Below the pieces are notes generated by a model. The model did no database searches, had not been told where the DNA came from, and saw only the letters and a list, made by a program, of their open reading frames with translations. DNA of 64,000 nt from Castanea sativa (taxonomy: Eukaryota; Streptophyta; Magnoliopsida; Fagales; Fagaceae): assembly GCF_040712315.1 (NCBI RefSeq), contig NC_134015.1, positions 58,543,964 through 58,607,963 of the forward strand. Reading direction: 5' to 3'. A program made the translations under genes and the position numbers. Every line of letters starts with the position of its first letter. The first letter of the stretch is position 1. This document shows, piece by piece, positions 49,031-60,394 of the stretch.

Positions 49031-50142
49031 GAATATCAATCTTTTATCTTTCTTCTACTAGATAGGGCTAGGGCCAAGGGGGCAGTTTTTTTTTTTTTTT
49101 TTGATGTATATATTAGGGACTAATTTGAATGGGACTTAAGGAATAAAACTTGACCCTCTTCCCTCCAAAATCCTCCCCCCTCCCCCACCAACCCCCCCCC
49201 CCCCCCCCTTTTATAGATTAGTGCAAACAACTCCACAAATTAGCCCAAACGACATTACGAATTTGTCCAAAGAACCACATATTAGCCCTTACAACCATAG
49301 TACACAAATCATCAACCCAAAAAATTTAACAAAAACTCATTACAAAAATTTATAACTAATGACCGATTGAACAACCATTTTCTCTAAAATGTTAACCATT
49401 ACCCTTATTTCATTTTATAAAGAAATGAAATTATGCTTAAATAAACACATTCTGTCATGTCATTGATGCATGAGTCTATCCATCGCACATGGGTTCAAAG
49501 GACACTACATAATTTTTCCATTATGGTGGTGGAATGCAAATTTTGCTTCAATGGTGTCTAGAATAGCAAATTAGAGGTCACCTAGGATAAAATTACTCTA
49601 ATTTAAGAGAGGCAAATTTAAAGAAATTAGTGAGATGTTAAACAGCTTATACTGGTATAAAAAAGTTAAAATATTTGAAAGGAATCTAATGACCAATTAT
49701 TGCTAACTACGTTTTATCCTGAATGACACCTTCCCCATTTCATTTATATTTCAATTCCCATGTCGCAGGTTCAAACCCGCCTCACCCTTTCCCTTCCCAA
49801 CAAAAGCAAAAATTAGAAAGAATGTTCATAAAGAACTAGAAATTTTAAATGGAAGAAGGTGACAGAAAATAATTAAAAAGAGAAAATTCTTATTAGAGCT
49901 AATAACTAACTGTCTTTGAAGAGTCTTTTAACAAACTCATAACTACATATCCAATTAACTATTTTGTGTAATCAATATTTAGCTGTTCAACTAAAAACCA
50001 ATCCTAATTATTATACTTTCAGTTTTTTTTTTTTTTGGCCAAGAAATTACACTTCTGGTTAACACTAGTTAATTACATGGAGAAAACTTGGGCTTTGAAC
50101 TTTAACAAAGGAGTATTAATTTATATCTACTTACCATCATTC

Positions 50143-51281
50143 TTAAGGTTTTAGTTAAATTACAACTTACCTACTTGTGGTTTGACCGAAATTTAAGGTA
50201 CTTACCTATGGTTTGAAATTTGGCACTTTACCCATCTGAAGTTAGCACTGTTAGAGTTCCGTAACCCACCTATGGCTTTTCCGCTAAAAAAAAACTTTTA
50301 ACATCAAATATAACATAAAACAGATTAAAAAGTTCGGTTTGAAGGTAACTTCCTGTCTCTTCTCTATCTTATCCAAGGAACTCATGGTCAACTTTTATTT
50401 TGTTCTCAATCTATGGATTATGAGTTTCCCAAAATGACATTTGGGCTAGTCTCTATAAGCCTCTGTGGAATATACACTGAAAATTAATGTTGGTTATTCA
50501 CATTGCGTGTGCGTTTGAGATGAGTTTAATTTTTTAGCTTATTTCTATGTTCAACTTATTTTTGCTACTATTCATAAGTCCCACTGCACTTTTTGGCACA
50601 ATTTATGGGCTCCACTACACTATTCAACTAACTTCTATTTTTATCTACAGTGCTTTCAGCAAAAAGTTTTCAGTTTCAGTTAAATATCTGTTGCATCTAA
50701 TAATATTATAAATGCAACAGATATTTGTATAAGTTTTCCTATACTTGATGCTTCATGTCATTACTTACGTAGGGACTTTTTAATTGATCATTTTAATTTG
50801 GTTTTATGTTAAGTTGTGCCTAATATCTGTGACTGACGTTGGCTTAGAGATGAACAAGAATGTCAATCTTGAATAAGTGGATTCATACAAGTTTAGATTT
50901 TAGTGACAAATCAATCCAAGAATGAGAGGCTATTGGCCAAAGATATAAGCTGCAATATGACTCGTTCATGTTGAGCCAAATAAGTTTTCTAAATTGAGTT
51001 TTTGACCTTCAGTAAGTGCATGTACTTAAGCAATTGAAACACTTACATCTACTTTTCATCTTTTTAACTGTATAAAGTTTCACATCAAATACCCTTGCTT
51101 TTTGATCAGTTTTATGTTAAGTTTTGATGTTAAAAGTTGTTTTTTAAGAGAAAAGTAATAGGTGAATTACAAAGCTCTAATAGAGCTAACCTCAGGTGGA
51201 TAAAGTACCAAATTTCAAACCACAAGTAAACAACTTAAATTTTGGCCAAACCACGGGTGGGTAAGTTGTAATTTGCCTTAA
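50143..51281. mobile_element. Long-TIR DNA element (MULE-like) in NLR intron
   Basis: The first 130 bp (AAATTACAACTTACCTAC..GTGGTTTG.. then ACCTATGGTTTGAAATTTGG) reappear inverted at the right end (..CCAAATTTCAAACCACAAGT.. then GGGTAAGTTGTAATTTGCC). Long inverted repeats of this sort are typical of MULE or foldback elements. There is no transposase frame. A hAT-like fragment (50505-50690) is nested within it. Confidence 0.6.
50505..50690 (+). mobile_element. hAT-type MITE fragment nested in the long-TIR element
   Basis: GTGTGCGTTTGAGATGAGTT, AACTTATTTTTGCTACTATTC, CATAAGTCCCACTGCAC, CTACACTATTCAACTAAC and GTGCTTTCAGCAAAAAGTTT are characteristic phrases of the same family seen at 48930-49030 and, inverted, at about 62370-62575. 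Confidence 0.45.
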
Positions 51282-52052
51282 TAACAAAAAGAAAAGTGAG
51301 ATGATTTGAAACCTTAACGTCTTTATTAGAGACATTAACAGGTGACAATTGAATTGCAACAAATTTGCAAGGCTCTTTCCTACCTATTATCATTCTAATT
51401 TTGTTCATGTTGAAATTTAGACATGAAGAAAAACATGGGAAAGTTAACCATTCTAATTTTTAACTTAATAGAAATAGTAGGCAAATAATTTTGGATGTCA
51501 AAATATAATGAAAAAAGAAAAAGAAAAAAAGTGAACTCATGTGGGAATGAGAAAGACAATAGTCTAAATGTTTGAGCTATTATGCATAAAAGTTATAAAT
51601 AACTGAAAAATTCCACAAAACACGTTGTTGAGATAAAACTCTTTCGTGAGTAAGCATGAGCTAACCAACTCATATTAATTACAGAATTGTTAACTGCCAA
51701 GTAAAATTAACAGAACCTCTATGTCAAACAAAAATAAAAAATCCAAATTAGTTTTTTTTTTTCTTAATTTGAGAATCCTTATTTTATTCATTGAAGGACG
51801 TTTCAATTTTCAAGACCTCCAAAATTTTCTATTTTGATTGCGATACACATATAATGAATCTATTTGAGAGAGAATTCTTAAACAATTAGTATGGGCATCT
51901 AGAATGCAACTACTAGGGACTGTCCCTCAGCCAACTACACCGACATATAATCCAATGAGTATATATTTTATCTGTATTAACAAAATGTAAAGACAAGCAA
52001 GGGAATTTGTTACCTTTTCGATGAAAAAGAGGGGTTGTTGAATAACACTAAC

Positions 52053-55000
52053 CTTTTCCAGTTTGCAAAAGGAATCTAAAATGAGTTGGTCGGGCCAAAT
52101 CATCTTCAAGCTATCCATACCCTCTATTTCCAATTCCTCCAAGTTTGGAAAGACAACCTACAATTCACAGGTACACAATGAGTCAATAAACGAAAAATTA
52201 ATTAAATTATATTCTTAATAACAAAGGGGAGACTAATATAAGAAAGATGAAGGAAGAAGAGTAATAATTCCTGTCTTCAATACAGAGGTATTGTCTGACA
52301 ATGCAGATTTTCATTTCTTCAGCTTTTTAATCAATTATCATGTCCGTACTAACGAATTGGAGATGAAATTCAATTGAATTTCCTAAGTGGAGACTCTCTC
52401 TCTCTCTAAAAATTGAACTTAAATTCGATCATAGTATATTGCGAAACTTCCAAAAATACATGAATTAAAAATGTATCCAAATTACTTTGTACACTTCTAT
52501 AACTAATATTGTGTAGAACAATCCCATTTAAAAAACAGTAAATGGTAAGGTGCCACTCCACTAGGCAAACTCATTACACCCTAATCTATGATAAGGTATC
52601 AGATTACTTCAGTTGAACCAAACTTTGGTGCAATATAAAAATCAAGTAATTCATGTTCATATTGACGTCTAATCAAATCTAGTTCCGCCAAACAACTTAT
52701 GGGCATTCTAAAAAGTTGGTGAAAGAAATATATCATGAAAGGTTTGGAGTTTGAACTAACAAACAATAAGGAATTTCAAAGTGTTAAAAGTTGGGTCAGA
52801 AAACTAATCAAAATAAACGAATAAATGTGACAAAAGAAAATAAGCTTTAATACTGACCAAAAAAAAAAAAAATTGTTCTTCCAATCATTTGGTGCAGTTT
52901 TCAAATTGGAGTATTGTGATGATATTGCCAATAAATACCAGACTTACTCTTTTTTTTGGGTTTTTGGTTTATAGGTTGTGGGAGACTTATCATCATTCAA
53001 GGAGTAAAATTTATAATCAAATCCTAAACATACCTTTCTGTTGAAAAGCACAAGAGATTCATCATCAGAAAAGAAGCCCTTCAACTTTAATAATTCCCTT
53101 AATTTGAGAGAACGGAGTTTTGCGAACATAATATTTTCGTCACTATTAGCCTCTATGTCTTCTTTTCTTTCTGTCGCAATTATTTCGCTCATTTTCTCAC
53201 AATCAACTATCTCCATTTCTTGGAGGTGTGAAAAGCATCCAACCATAGATGAGGAGAAGACAAATTCCAAATTATGACATTCTCCCACTTTTACCACTCG
53301 CAAGTTACAAAAAGACTCTGCTGGAATCCGAGTGTAGCATATCCGTTCCAAATTGATCATACGGCTTAGATTAATTGACTCCAAGATAGGAAAGACAGAA
53401 CCAAGAACCGCCATAGACTTGATAATATACTGAATTTCGTCATTGCGTTTGACTGTGAGATGCTTCAAACTTTGAAAACCTTCCGAATCTAATTCGTAAA
53501 GAATATTTTTGACACCCTTCAGTTTAACCAACATGAGAGTTTCACATTCCCTCAATAACACTTTATACCCAAAGTCCGATTCAAACCTTATATCAAGCTT
53601 TAAAGTTCGTGAAGTTTCCGAAATTTCATATCTTGACAAAGTACTGCCTATGGCTATTCTATAGCTTTCCAACCCTTCAAAAACCATGGCTTTTGGAAGA
53701 ACCTTTGCATTCTTAATACATATATGTAACTTTTTCAAGTGAGACAAATGGTCCAACTCTGAGACCATTGCAGTAACTCTTTCTGTGCTTTGTGCTTCCA
53801 CCTCCCATTCAACAAAATCTGGCAAATATAATTCTTCTAACCTCTTCAGATTAGATAACACATTGGGTGGAATAAATTTAAGTTTGGAACATTCTCTCAA
53901 ATCTAGTAACTGAAGGTGAGTCAGCTGCCCTATCTCTTTTGGCAACCGTTCAGTTTTATACAATGAAAGGCTAAGACCTTTCAAATTCTTCAGTTCTCCA
54001 ATTATGATTACATCTAGTTCCGTACCGTCTAAACACAATGTTTGGAGGTTTTCAAGGGACGAAAGTGATGAAGGAAATACTCCAGGAGTGCTTACAGATA
54101 ACTTCAACACTTTGAGATCCTTTAACCCTTCAAAAAATGAATCCGGAATACGGAAACCAACATTTTGCCGGAACAACAAAAGTAACTCGAGCTTTGAACA
54201 TTCAAACTGATTAGGAAGGTCTAAATCATCATTAATGTAAGGCAACGAAATTGCAACTGTATCTTCACATTTAGACTGAGTTCGCAATTCATTAACAGTT
54301 CTTATAGTAAACCAATGCTTTTCTTCAGCTGCAATATTAATGACAACGTCACGAATTACATCATGCATTTTGACTTCACCCTTACGATCACCATCCAACA
54401 ACAAGCTAGAATCTTTGAGTCTTTCAACCAATGAGTGCACCCTACATCTCGCTTCCACTATTGTATCGACGTTTTGAAACAAGCCCAAACCCACACCATA
54501 TTTCAACAAGTCTTCTACTTTTATGTTGTAATCCTCTGGATGTAGACTACAAAGCAACAATAATGACTTTGCCTCTTCCCTATCCAAAAATTCGTAACTC
54601 AGCCTTATGCTTTTGTTCACATTTTCATCCATTCCCTCTATCTCTTTTGGTTTAGACATTTTCAACAGTTTGAGGAAATCCTTCCAAACATATATATTTG
54701 TCTGATTTTTTAATGCATTTGCAACTGTTGTAATGGCAATTGGTAATCGAGCGCATTCTTTGACAATTTTAAGCATACAAGATTGGAATTCGGGGGTTTT
54801 AGCGAATTCACCAACTATCCCTTCAAACAAGTTTCTCGCTTCATCGTCTGATAAAACCCCGACTGTGAACTGCTTTTGGGTATCCATACCATTGCTTACT
54901 ACTCTATGAAATCTGGACGTCAACAATAATTTGCTCCCCTTTTTATTATCTCCAAAGGAAATCCCAAGAGCCTCTAAGTCTATGGGCTTCCAAATGTCAT

Positions 55001-55811
55001 CCATAACCAAAAGGATCTTCTCATCTAGCAATCGCCTGTATAGTCGATCTGCTAGTACAGATTCTTCACTCTCCACATCAACATTCAGACCCAATTTCTT
55101 CGCAATTTCTCTTTGAATCCTTTTCAAGTCTGGCGGATTGGATACAACTACAAAAAGGTACTTGTTGAACAACTTGTCTTTCTCAGCTTGTTTTAGAACT
55201 TTTTTGACTAGCATAGTTTTCCCGATACCTCCCATCCCGTACACCCCAATCCTAGTGATATTAGGATTTTTAAGTGCTTCCAGAACTTCAGTTAATATAA
55301 GCCTTCTTGATTCAAAGTCCTCATACCCTCTATTAGATGGCACGGTCCCTCCTTCTTGTGTAGACCCACCATATCCAACTCTAATGAACTTTAATATCTC
55401 ATCCTTCAAATTCTTGGCTTCCGATGCTGCCTTGTCTGCCCTCTTGCTCACTTGATAACGGAAAATCATATTAAGATACCATCCCTTGTTATCATCTTCA
55501 AGGATTTTCTCTGCCACTGCTATTATATCATCAGATTCAGTAAGCCGTCTCTTAACATCTTCACTTTTCATTTGATTCCCTATAGCAGTATCAACATAAG
55601 GTTGCAGTATATCTTTGGCCCCTCGCAGCTCCTCAACTTGGGTTTTGAGATTATCAACGTTACTTTTGTAGCGAATCAGATAATATCCAAGTGCTGCAAG
55701 CACAGCTCCAAGTGCTGCAAGCACCCAATCGAAAATTTTCTCCTCGATTTTGTCTTGAAAATTAGTAACATACTTCTGAAAGACAGACTGCAACATACTT
55801 CTCATTCTCAC
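52053..55811 (-). CDS. CC-NBS-LRR disease resistance protein (RPS2 / At4g27190-like)
   Basis: Exon 1 is 53034-55811 (926 codons) and exon 2 is 52053-52157 (35 codons), in phase; the next exon is damaged (47213-47868). The role is intracellular immune receptor, usually activated by pathogen effectors. A hydrophobic segment lies at about 29-46, then a coiled-coil-like N-terminal region (50-145). The NB-ARC domain has the P-loop GMGGIGKT at 192-199, kinase-2 KILLVMDDIW at 265-274, RNBS-B KLLLTSR at 294-300, an altered GLPLA motif CARLPIAI at 353-360 (Arg355 instead of Gly), RNBS-D LCSLHPEDY at 420-428 and MHD at 482-484. LRRs follow from about 535. The ATG at 55811 gives the longest product; Met4 or Met6 are alternatives. 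Ending exon 1 at 53034 (LFNRK) is preferred to reading on because the next exon continues with the family sequence VFPNLEELEIEGMDSLKMIWPDQ. Confidence 0.88.
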
Positions 55812-57808
55812 AGCTGGTGGTTGTCTAGGAAGTGGAAGAAATTAGTAACATACTTCTCTTCAGGTTTTCTACGTGGCTGGTGGACCGTGATTCATTATGA
55901 GAATTCTGAAAAAGGGAAAACATATATAAGAAAAATAATAATAAAACAAAACAAAAACCAATTTAAATTTTTTTTTTTTTGAATCTATAAAATTTGTTTT
56001 ATATTTTAGCAATCTTATGAAGTTTATAAAATGTGGCAGGTTATGGTAAACTACGAAAAAATGGATTATTTCCCACAAAAGTGGATCCATCTACTTTATC
56101 GATTGGATGACTCACTTTTTCATTTGATTATTTGTTATTTACACGTTACCCACTTTTACATGTTAATTGTTACTTTTTACGGACATCCTCATAGTTGTCA
56201 ACTCTTTTATTTATTAATTTTTATATAGCTGTTAATTAATACAATAAATTGTCACAATATTTTTATAATTATTGAGATATTAATTTCTTATAAATCAAAA
56301 TAAAATATCATACTCGAACTAACCAATTATTGTTATACTAAAAATAAAGGTATTGTTATACTAACACAACAAATTTCACAATATTTACACAATTATTTTG
56401 ATGTCAATTTTTTATAAATCAAAATAAAATAATAAAATATAAGACTGTGACTAACCACAACTGAAAATAAATATTTTATGAAAATGTTGTAACACTTGTT
56501 GTGTAAATATGTAAAAACTACTGTAGTAGCTACAATACTTTTTGATTTATTCAATATGTACTGGTCATCACTTCATTAGCCTTTTTTTTTTCTTTTTCTT
56601 TTTTTCCAGTCGTCTATTTGTGCTCTTTTTTTTTAATATTTATATTAGCTAGCATATATATTATTATACTGACACAGCAAATTTCACAATACACAATTAT
56701 TGAGATGTCAATTTTTTATAGGTCGAAATAAAATAATAAAATATGAGACTGATCAACTACAACTAAAAATAAATGTTTAGTGAAAATGTTGTAACACTTG
56801 TTGTTATTATAATTTTTGAGATCTCAATTTCTTATAGATCAAATAAAAAATTGCTAAGTCCACAACATTTTCACATTAATTTCACTACAAATCATAAGTG
56901 GTAAGCTACTATTGATGAATAAAAAAATAATATCAATTGTTGGTCCATTTAAAATTAGTAACAACTTACCATTTAAAATTTGTTATGAAAATATTATGGA
57001 GTTAGCATTTCTATAAAATAAATAATAATATATAATCATATAATTTTCAACCAACTAGCCAAACATAAAGTAGATAATTTACATTTGATGTTGGAATTGA
57101 TCACAAACAAATATAAACAAAAAATGAAATTTTTGTTAAAAAAAGATTACCTTCGATCCCTAAGATGACTTTTTTTTTGAACAATAGAAGAATAACTATG
57201 ATGGAAACAAAATATGAATGAAGAAACGACATATAGATCAAATGAATGAGAAAAGCATTTGTTTATGTAGGTAACACAAAAGTTGTCAAGTGTTGGCCAA
57301 TTTTGTGACTATGGATGTAATCAAATATCATGATTAGGTGTATTTCATTCTTTGTTAAAGTCGACCACAAACTACCATGAAGATGCTCAGAGAATTGATT
57401 TATGGAGATTTCGATCGAGTGAAAGTGTATCTTATTCGAGCAAAAAAAAGAGTCGCTAAAATAAAAGTGAGTTTCGTTCAAAAAAAATAATTCAACCCGA
57501 GACTTCGCTTGTCCACACTCAAGGCTTGCTCAAGCTAGATTGTCAAACTCTGTTTTCTTGTTCCTATTTGAACCAGAATTTTTGCTGTGTCTTTTACCCT
57601 ACATTTTGCACCTATACAAACCATGTTTTGCGCGATTTTCCTTCAAGAAAATGGCTGCCAGACTCTATGCTATTTTGAGAATCCCTTGTGCTTAAACTGA
57701 AAACCTTATTCTTTGCTCATCTCATGCTATAAAAGAAAATTATGTTCGGTTCATATTTATAGAGTTTTGGCAATAATGAATAAAATTTTAAGTCTTGTTG
57801 AGTTTATG
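55812..57808. other. NLR upstream region, repeat-like, no gene
   Basis: A 19-bp stretch AAATTAGTAACATACTTCT from inside the NLR 5' coding end (about 55755) is repeated at about 55841, just upstream of the start. Further right, imperfect copies of TGACACAGCAAATTTCACAAT..TCAATTTTTTATARRTC recur at about 56270-56830. No open frame resembles a known protein. Confidence 0.5.
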
Positions 57809-58290
57809 CAGGGCCGGCCCTAGACATTTTGGGGCCTAAAGCGGGAACTAAAAATTGGGTATTTTTTATACCTATATATTAATTAAATTAATGTTTATTT
57901 AATATTTTTATATTATAATATATTTCATTTAAAATATATTTTTCTTGCCTTTTGTGTCAATATTTTTCCAATTACCTGGATCATAAATATTTGGAAGAAT
58001 ATAAAACATGTCATTATTATTTTCATTTTCTTCTAGTTGAACATCATTATGATGAACTTGTTCATTTGTGACATTTTCATGATTATTTTCATTTTCTTCT
58101 AAATTATTTTGAAGTTCATTATCAAGATTTGTTGTATTGCAAAATTGAACATCATTGTTATCTTGCAATTGTATCAGTTCATTATCTTCTAACTCTTTTT
58201 GGTGAATTTCTTGCTCATTTGTGATATTTTCATCTAAATTTTGTGTTATATTTTGTTTATTACTAATAACAAATTTATCCATTAATCCTT
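57809..58290 (-). pseudogene. hAT transposase N-terminal remnant
   Basis: CAGGGCCGGCCCTAGAC at 57809 is a typical hAT terminal sequence. On the minus strand a 117-codon frame (57929-58282) starts MDKFVI, runs through an Asn/Glu/Gln-rich stretch and ends ILPNIYDPGNWKNIDTKG, which is like the start of the TTF-type zinc-finger domain of plant hAT transposases. The zinc finger, RNase-H-like catalytic core and dimerisation domain are all missing, so this is a non-functional relic. The opposite terminus was not found; it might lie near 58800-58870, where GGCCCCAAACCGGACCCC occurs. Confidence 0.6.
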
Positions 58291-59420
58291 TTTGAGACTC
58301 AATTAATTTTTCTTCTTTTTTTCTTTTTTTAAGTTTTTCATATCCAGATATATATTTTTAGACATTTCTAATCAAACAATATATTTATAAAGACCAAAAT
58401 TAAAAATAACTTTCAAGTGTAGAGCAAATGAGAAATAGAACCTGGTTTATATAGAAAATATTGTTGTAGTTTCACCGAACAATAATAAGTTTTTAGCAAT
58501 CTCAACCTGCATAAATAAAGACTTATTTAATATATTACTACTAACTAAAAAAAAAAAATGTATTTATATAAAAAAACACAGGATTAAAATTTTTTTTTTT
58601 TTAAAAGCACAAGCATAACAAAAATTTATGCACAACTATAACATTAGGCTTATTAATTTATAATACCCACCCACAAAAAAACACAAAACAAATTACAAAT
58701 CCTATCTATAACCCAAAAAAAAAAAGGCTGAATCAGAAATCAGAATCATTACAAATAGAATACGGCAGAATCATTAAATAAAAAGGGCTGAATCACTAAA
58801 AAAAACAAAACCTTGAAGCTGAAGGCCCAAAACTTGAAGGCCCCAAACCGGACCCCAAAATCCAAATATCTTGACTATACCTAATTATTTATACCCGATT
58901 CCTGTAGATTGGAGAATGAAGTGAACGGCTCACGGCTCACGGCTGTACTGATGAGGGAGGCGGAGAGCAGAGCAGATTCAGAGAGGCGGCGAGGCGGCGA
59001 CGGCGAGGCGGACTGTACTGATGACGAGAGACAGTACAGAGAGAGGTGGAGAGCAGAGAGAAACTGAGAAACGTAAAATAAACCAAACTCAACATTCAAT
59101 GAATCGAGACAGTTCAATAAAAGTCGAACGATAGAGAATCTAGAAATTAGTTTTTGCTAAGACATAATTTTAAGTTGCCTAAAAGATGCATTTTAGTAAC
59201 CTTAATTTGAGAGCCCATATAAAAGCACATTATCCATGAATTTTCATAAGATTGTAGAGGTAAATACCCTAAGGCTTCAAAGAGAAAACCCTAGCCTCTG
59301 CCTATCTAACTTGTGAGTTCAAAAGTAAATAGAGAATCATCATCCATGGTATTGTTACTATTACAGTACAAATCAAGGTTGGAGTCACAGAGTCATCCCA
59401 ATGTTACTGCTAGATCAAAT
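58291..59420. other. Intergenic with a GC-rich island, no gene
   Basis: Around 58920-59060 the sequence becomes GC-rich with GAGGCGGCGAGGCGGCG repeats. This could be the promoter or leader end of the damaged hAT element, since the transposase is read leftward from here. The minus-strand 78-codon frame at 58881-59117 is Ser-rich and has no recognised family. Confidence 0.4.
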
Positions 59421-60180
59421 TTTCAAGGTGGTCCTTAGAGTTAGGAATGGGAAGTTCGTGAGAAGGAATTCAAAATAGAAGGGTCCAACTGAATTGGAGC
59501 TATGTATGGCCACATGAGTAAGTCACTACTAGAGGTAGCAATTTGGAACGTGCGTAGGTTTTAATTGTAAGAACTTCGATTCTATTAGTGAATTTGTTCT
59601 TGTGGTTTAGGAACCTCATAGTGGTTTTCTCTTGGACTATTTTTCCTTCAGTTTTTCACTTTGTCACCATGTTGTCTTGTTCTTTATTTTCCACTATACT
59701 GCTTTAATTGGTGACTCATTAAATTTGTGGTAATTAAATGGTAATAATTGAATTATATAATTGTTTAAAATGTCAAGCTAATAAATTTTGTTGTAAAATC
59801 AGCTATGGGATCTAAATTTTCTAACACTTCCAAGTGAGATTCACTATAGAAAAATTTTCAAGAAGGTTCCTTGGAATGCCAAAGTGTCTGATTCTTTTGA
59901 ATGGAGAGTTCGTGGAGAAAATTCAACTAGAGAGGTTTTGGAGCTATTGTGGTCAAAATGCAAGCGGGAAATTTGTAGATATTATAGCATAGAGTCTAGT
60001 TGTACAAAGATTTTGTAAGTATAATATTGTAACTAATTTTCCTGTAGTGATTTTTTCTATGGGATCGTGTCCTTGAAGTGAGTTTCCCATTGAAGAAATT
60101 CTTCTTTGGTTGTTCACTTCATTATCAAATCTTGTATCTTGAGTTCTTTTCTTTTAATATGTAGCTTTTAGATTTGGTAA
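59421..60180 (+). repeat. Imperfect direct duplication, retroelement-like
   Basis: Segments at about 59421-59590 and 59850-60040 share the ordered phrases TTTTCAAG, AGTTCGTG, AATTCAA, TTGGAGCTAT and GGTCAAAATG/GGCCACATGA. Flanking sequence such as GGGATCGTGTCCTTGAAG looks like high-copy retroelement LTR or 3' sequence, but no polyprotein frame remains. Confidence 0.4.
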
Positions 60181-60267
60181 TTGAGTACTATGGTTGGTTT
60201 GTTTATTTGTATCGAATACTAGTACTTTAAAACCAATTTGATTGATCAACAAATTTATGAACTCTAA

Positions 60268-60394
60268 TGTAAAAACATAAGGGTATTCACAAGTTTTTTA
60301 AGTAGTATTAGCGCATGGGTACACTCTATAAGGGTTTAGTTTCCTAAGTTTGATCATTGATCCCTGTTGGCATGAATACCCTTATGTTTTTACA
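60268..60394. repeat. Perfect 22-bp inverted repeat (hairpin or MITE relic)
   Basis: TGTAAAAACATAAGGGTATT plus two more bases at 60268-60289 is the exact inverted complement of 60373-60394, with an 83-bp loop. It could be a very short MITE or a foldback. Confidence 0.8.

Larger units (their letters stand above)
47869..52052. other. 4.2 kb intron or gap in the NLR gene
   Basis: No LRR exon was recognised between 47869 and 52052, although relatives usually carry more LRR repeats here. Contents: AT-rich DNA, an (AT)n microsatellite (about 48750-48784), a hAT-like relic (about 48930-49030), a 17-nt poly-C run (49192-49208), and a long-TIR element (50143-51281). Confidence 0.5.

Noticed and set aside
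49765..49800. tRNA-like GGTTCAAACCC box
   Set aside because: No acceptor stem, D-arm or anticodon arm could be folded upstream. No tRNA or rRNA gene was found in the window.
55138..55982. Plus-strand frames opposite the NLR N-terminal region
   Set aside because: These are antisense shadows of the NB-ARC and CC coding sequence.
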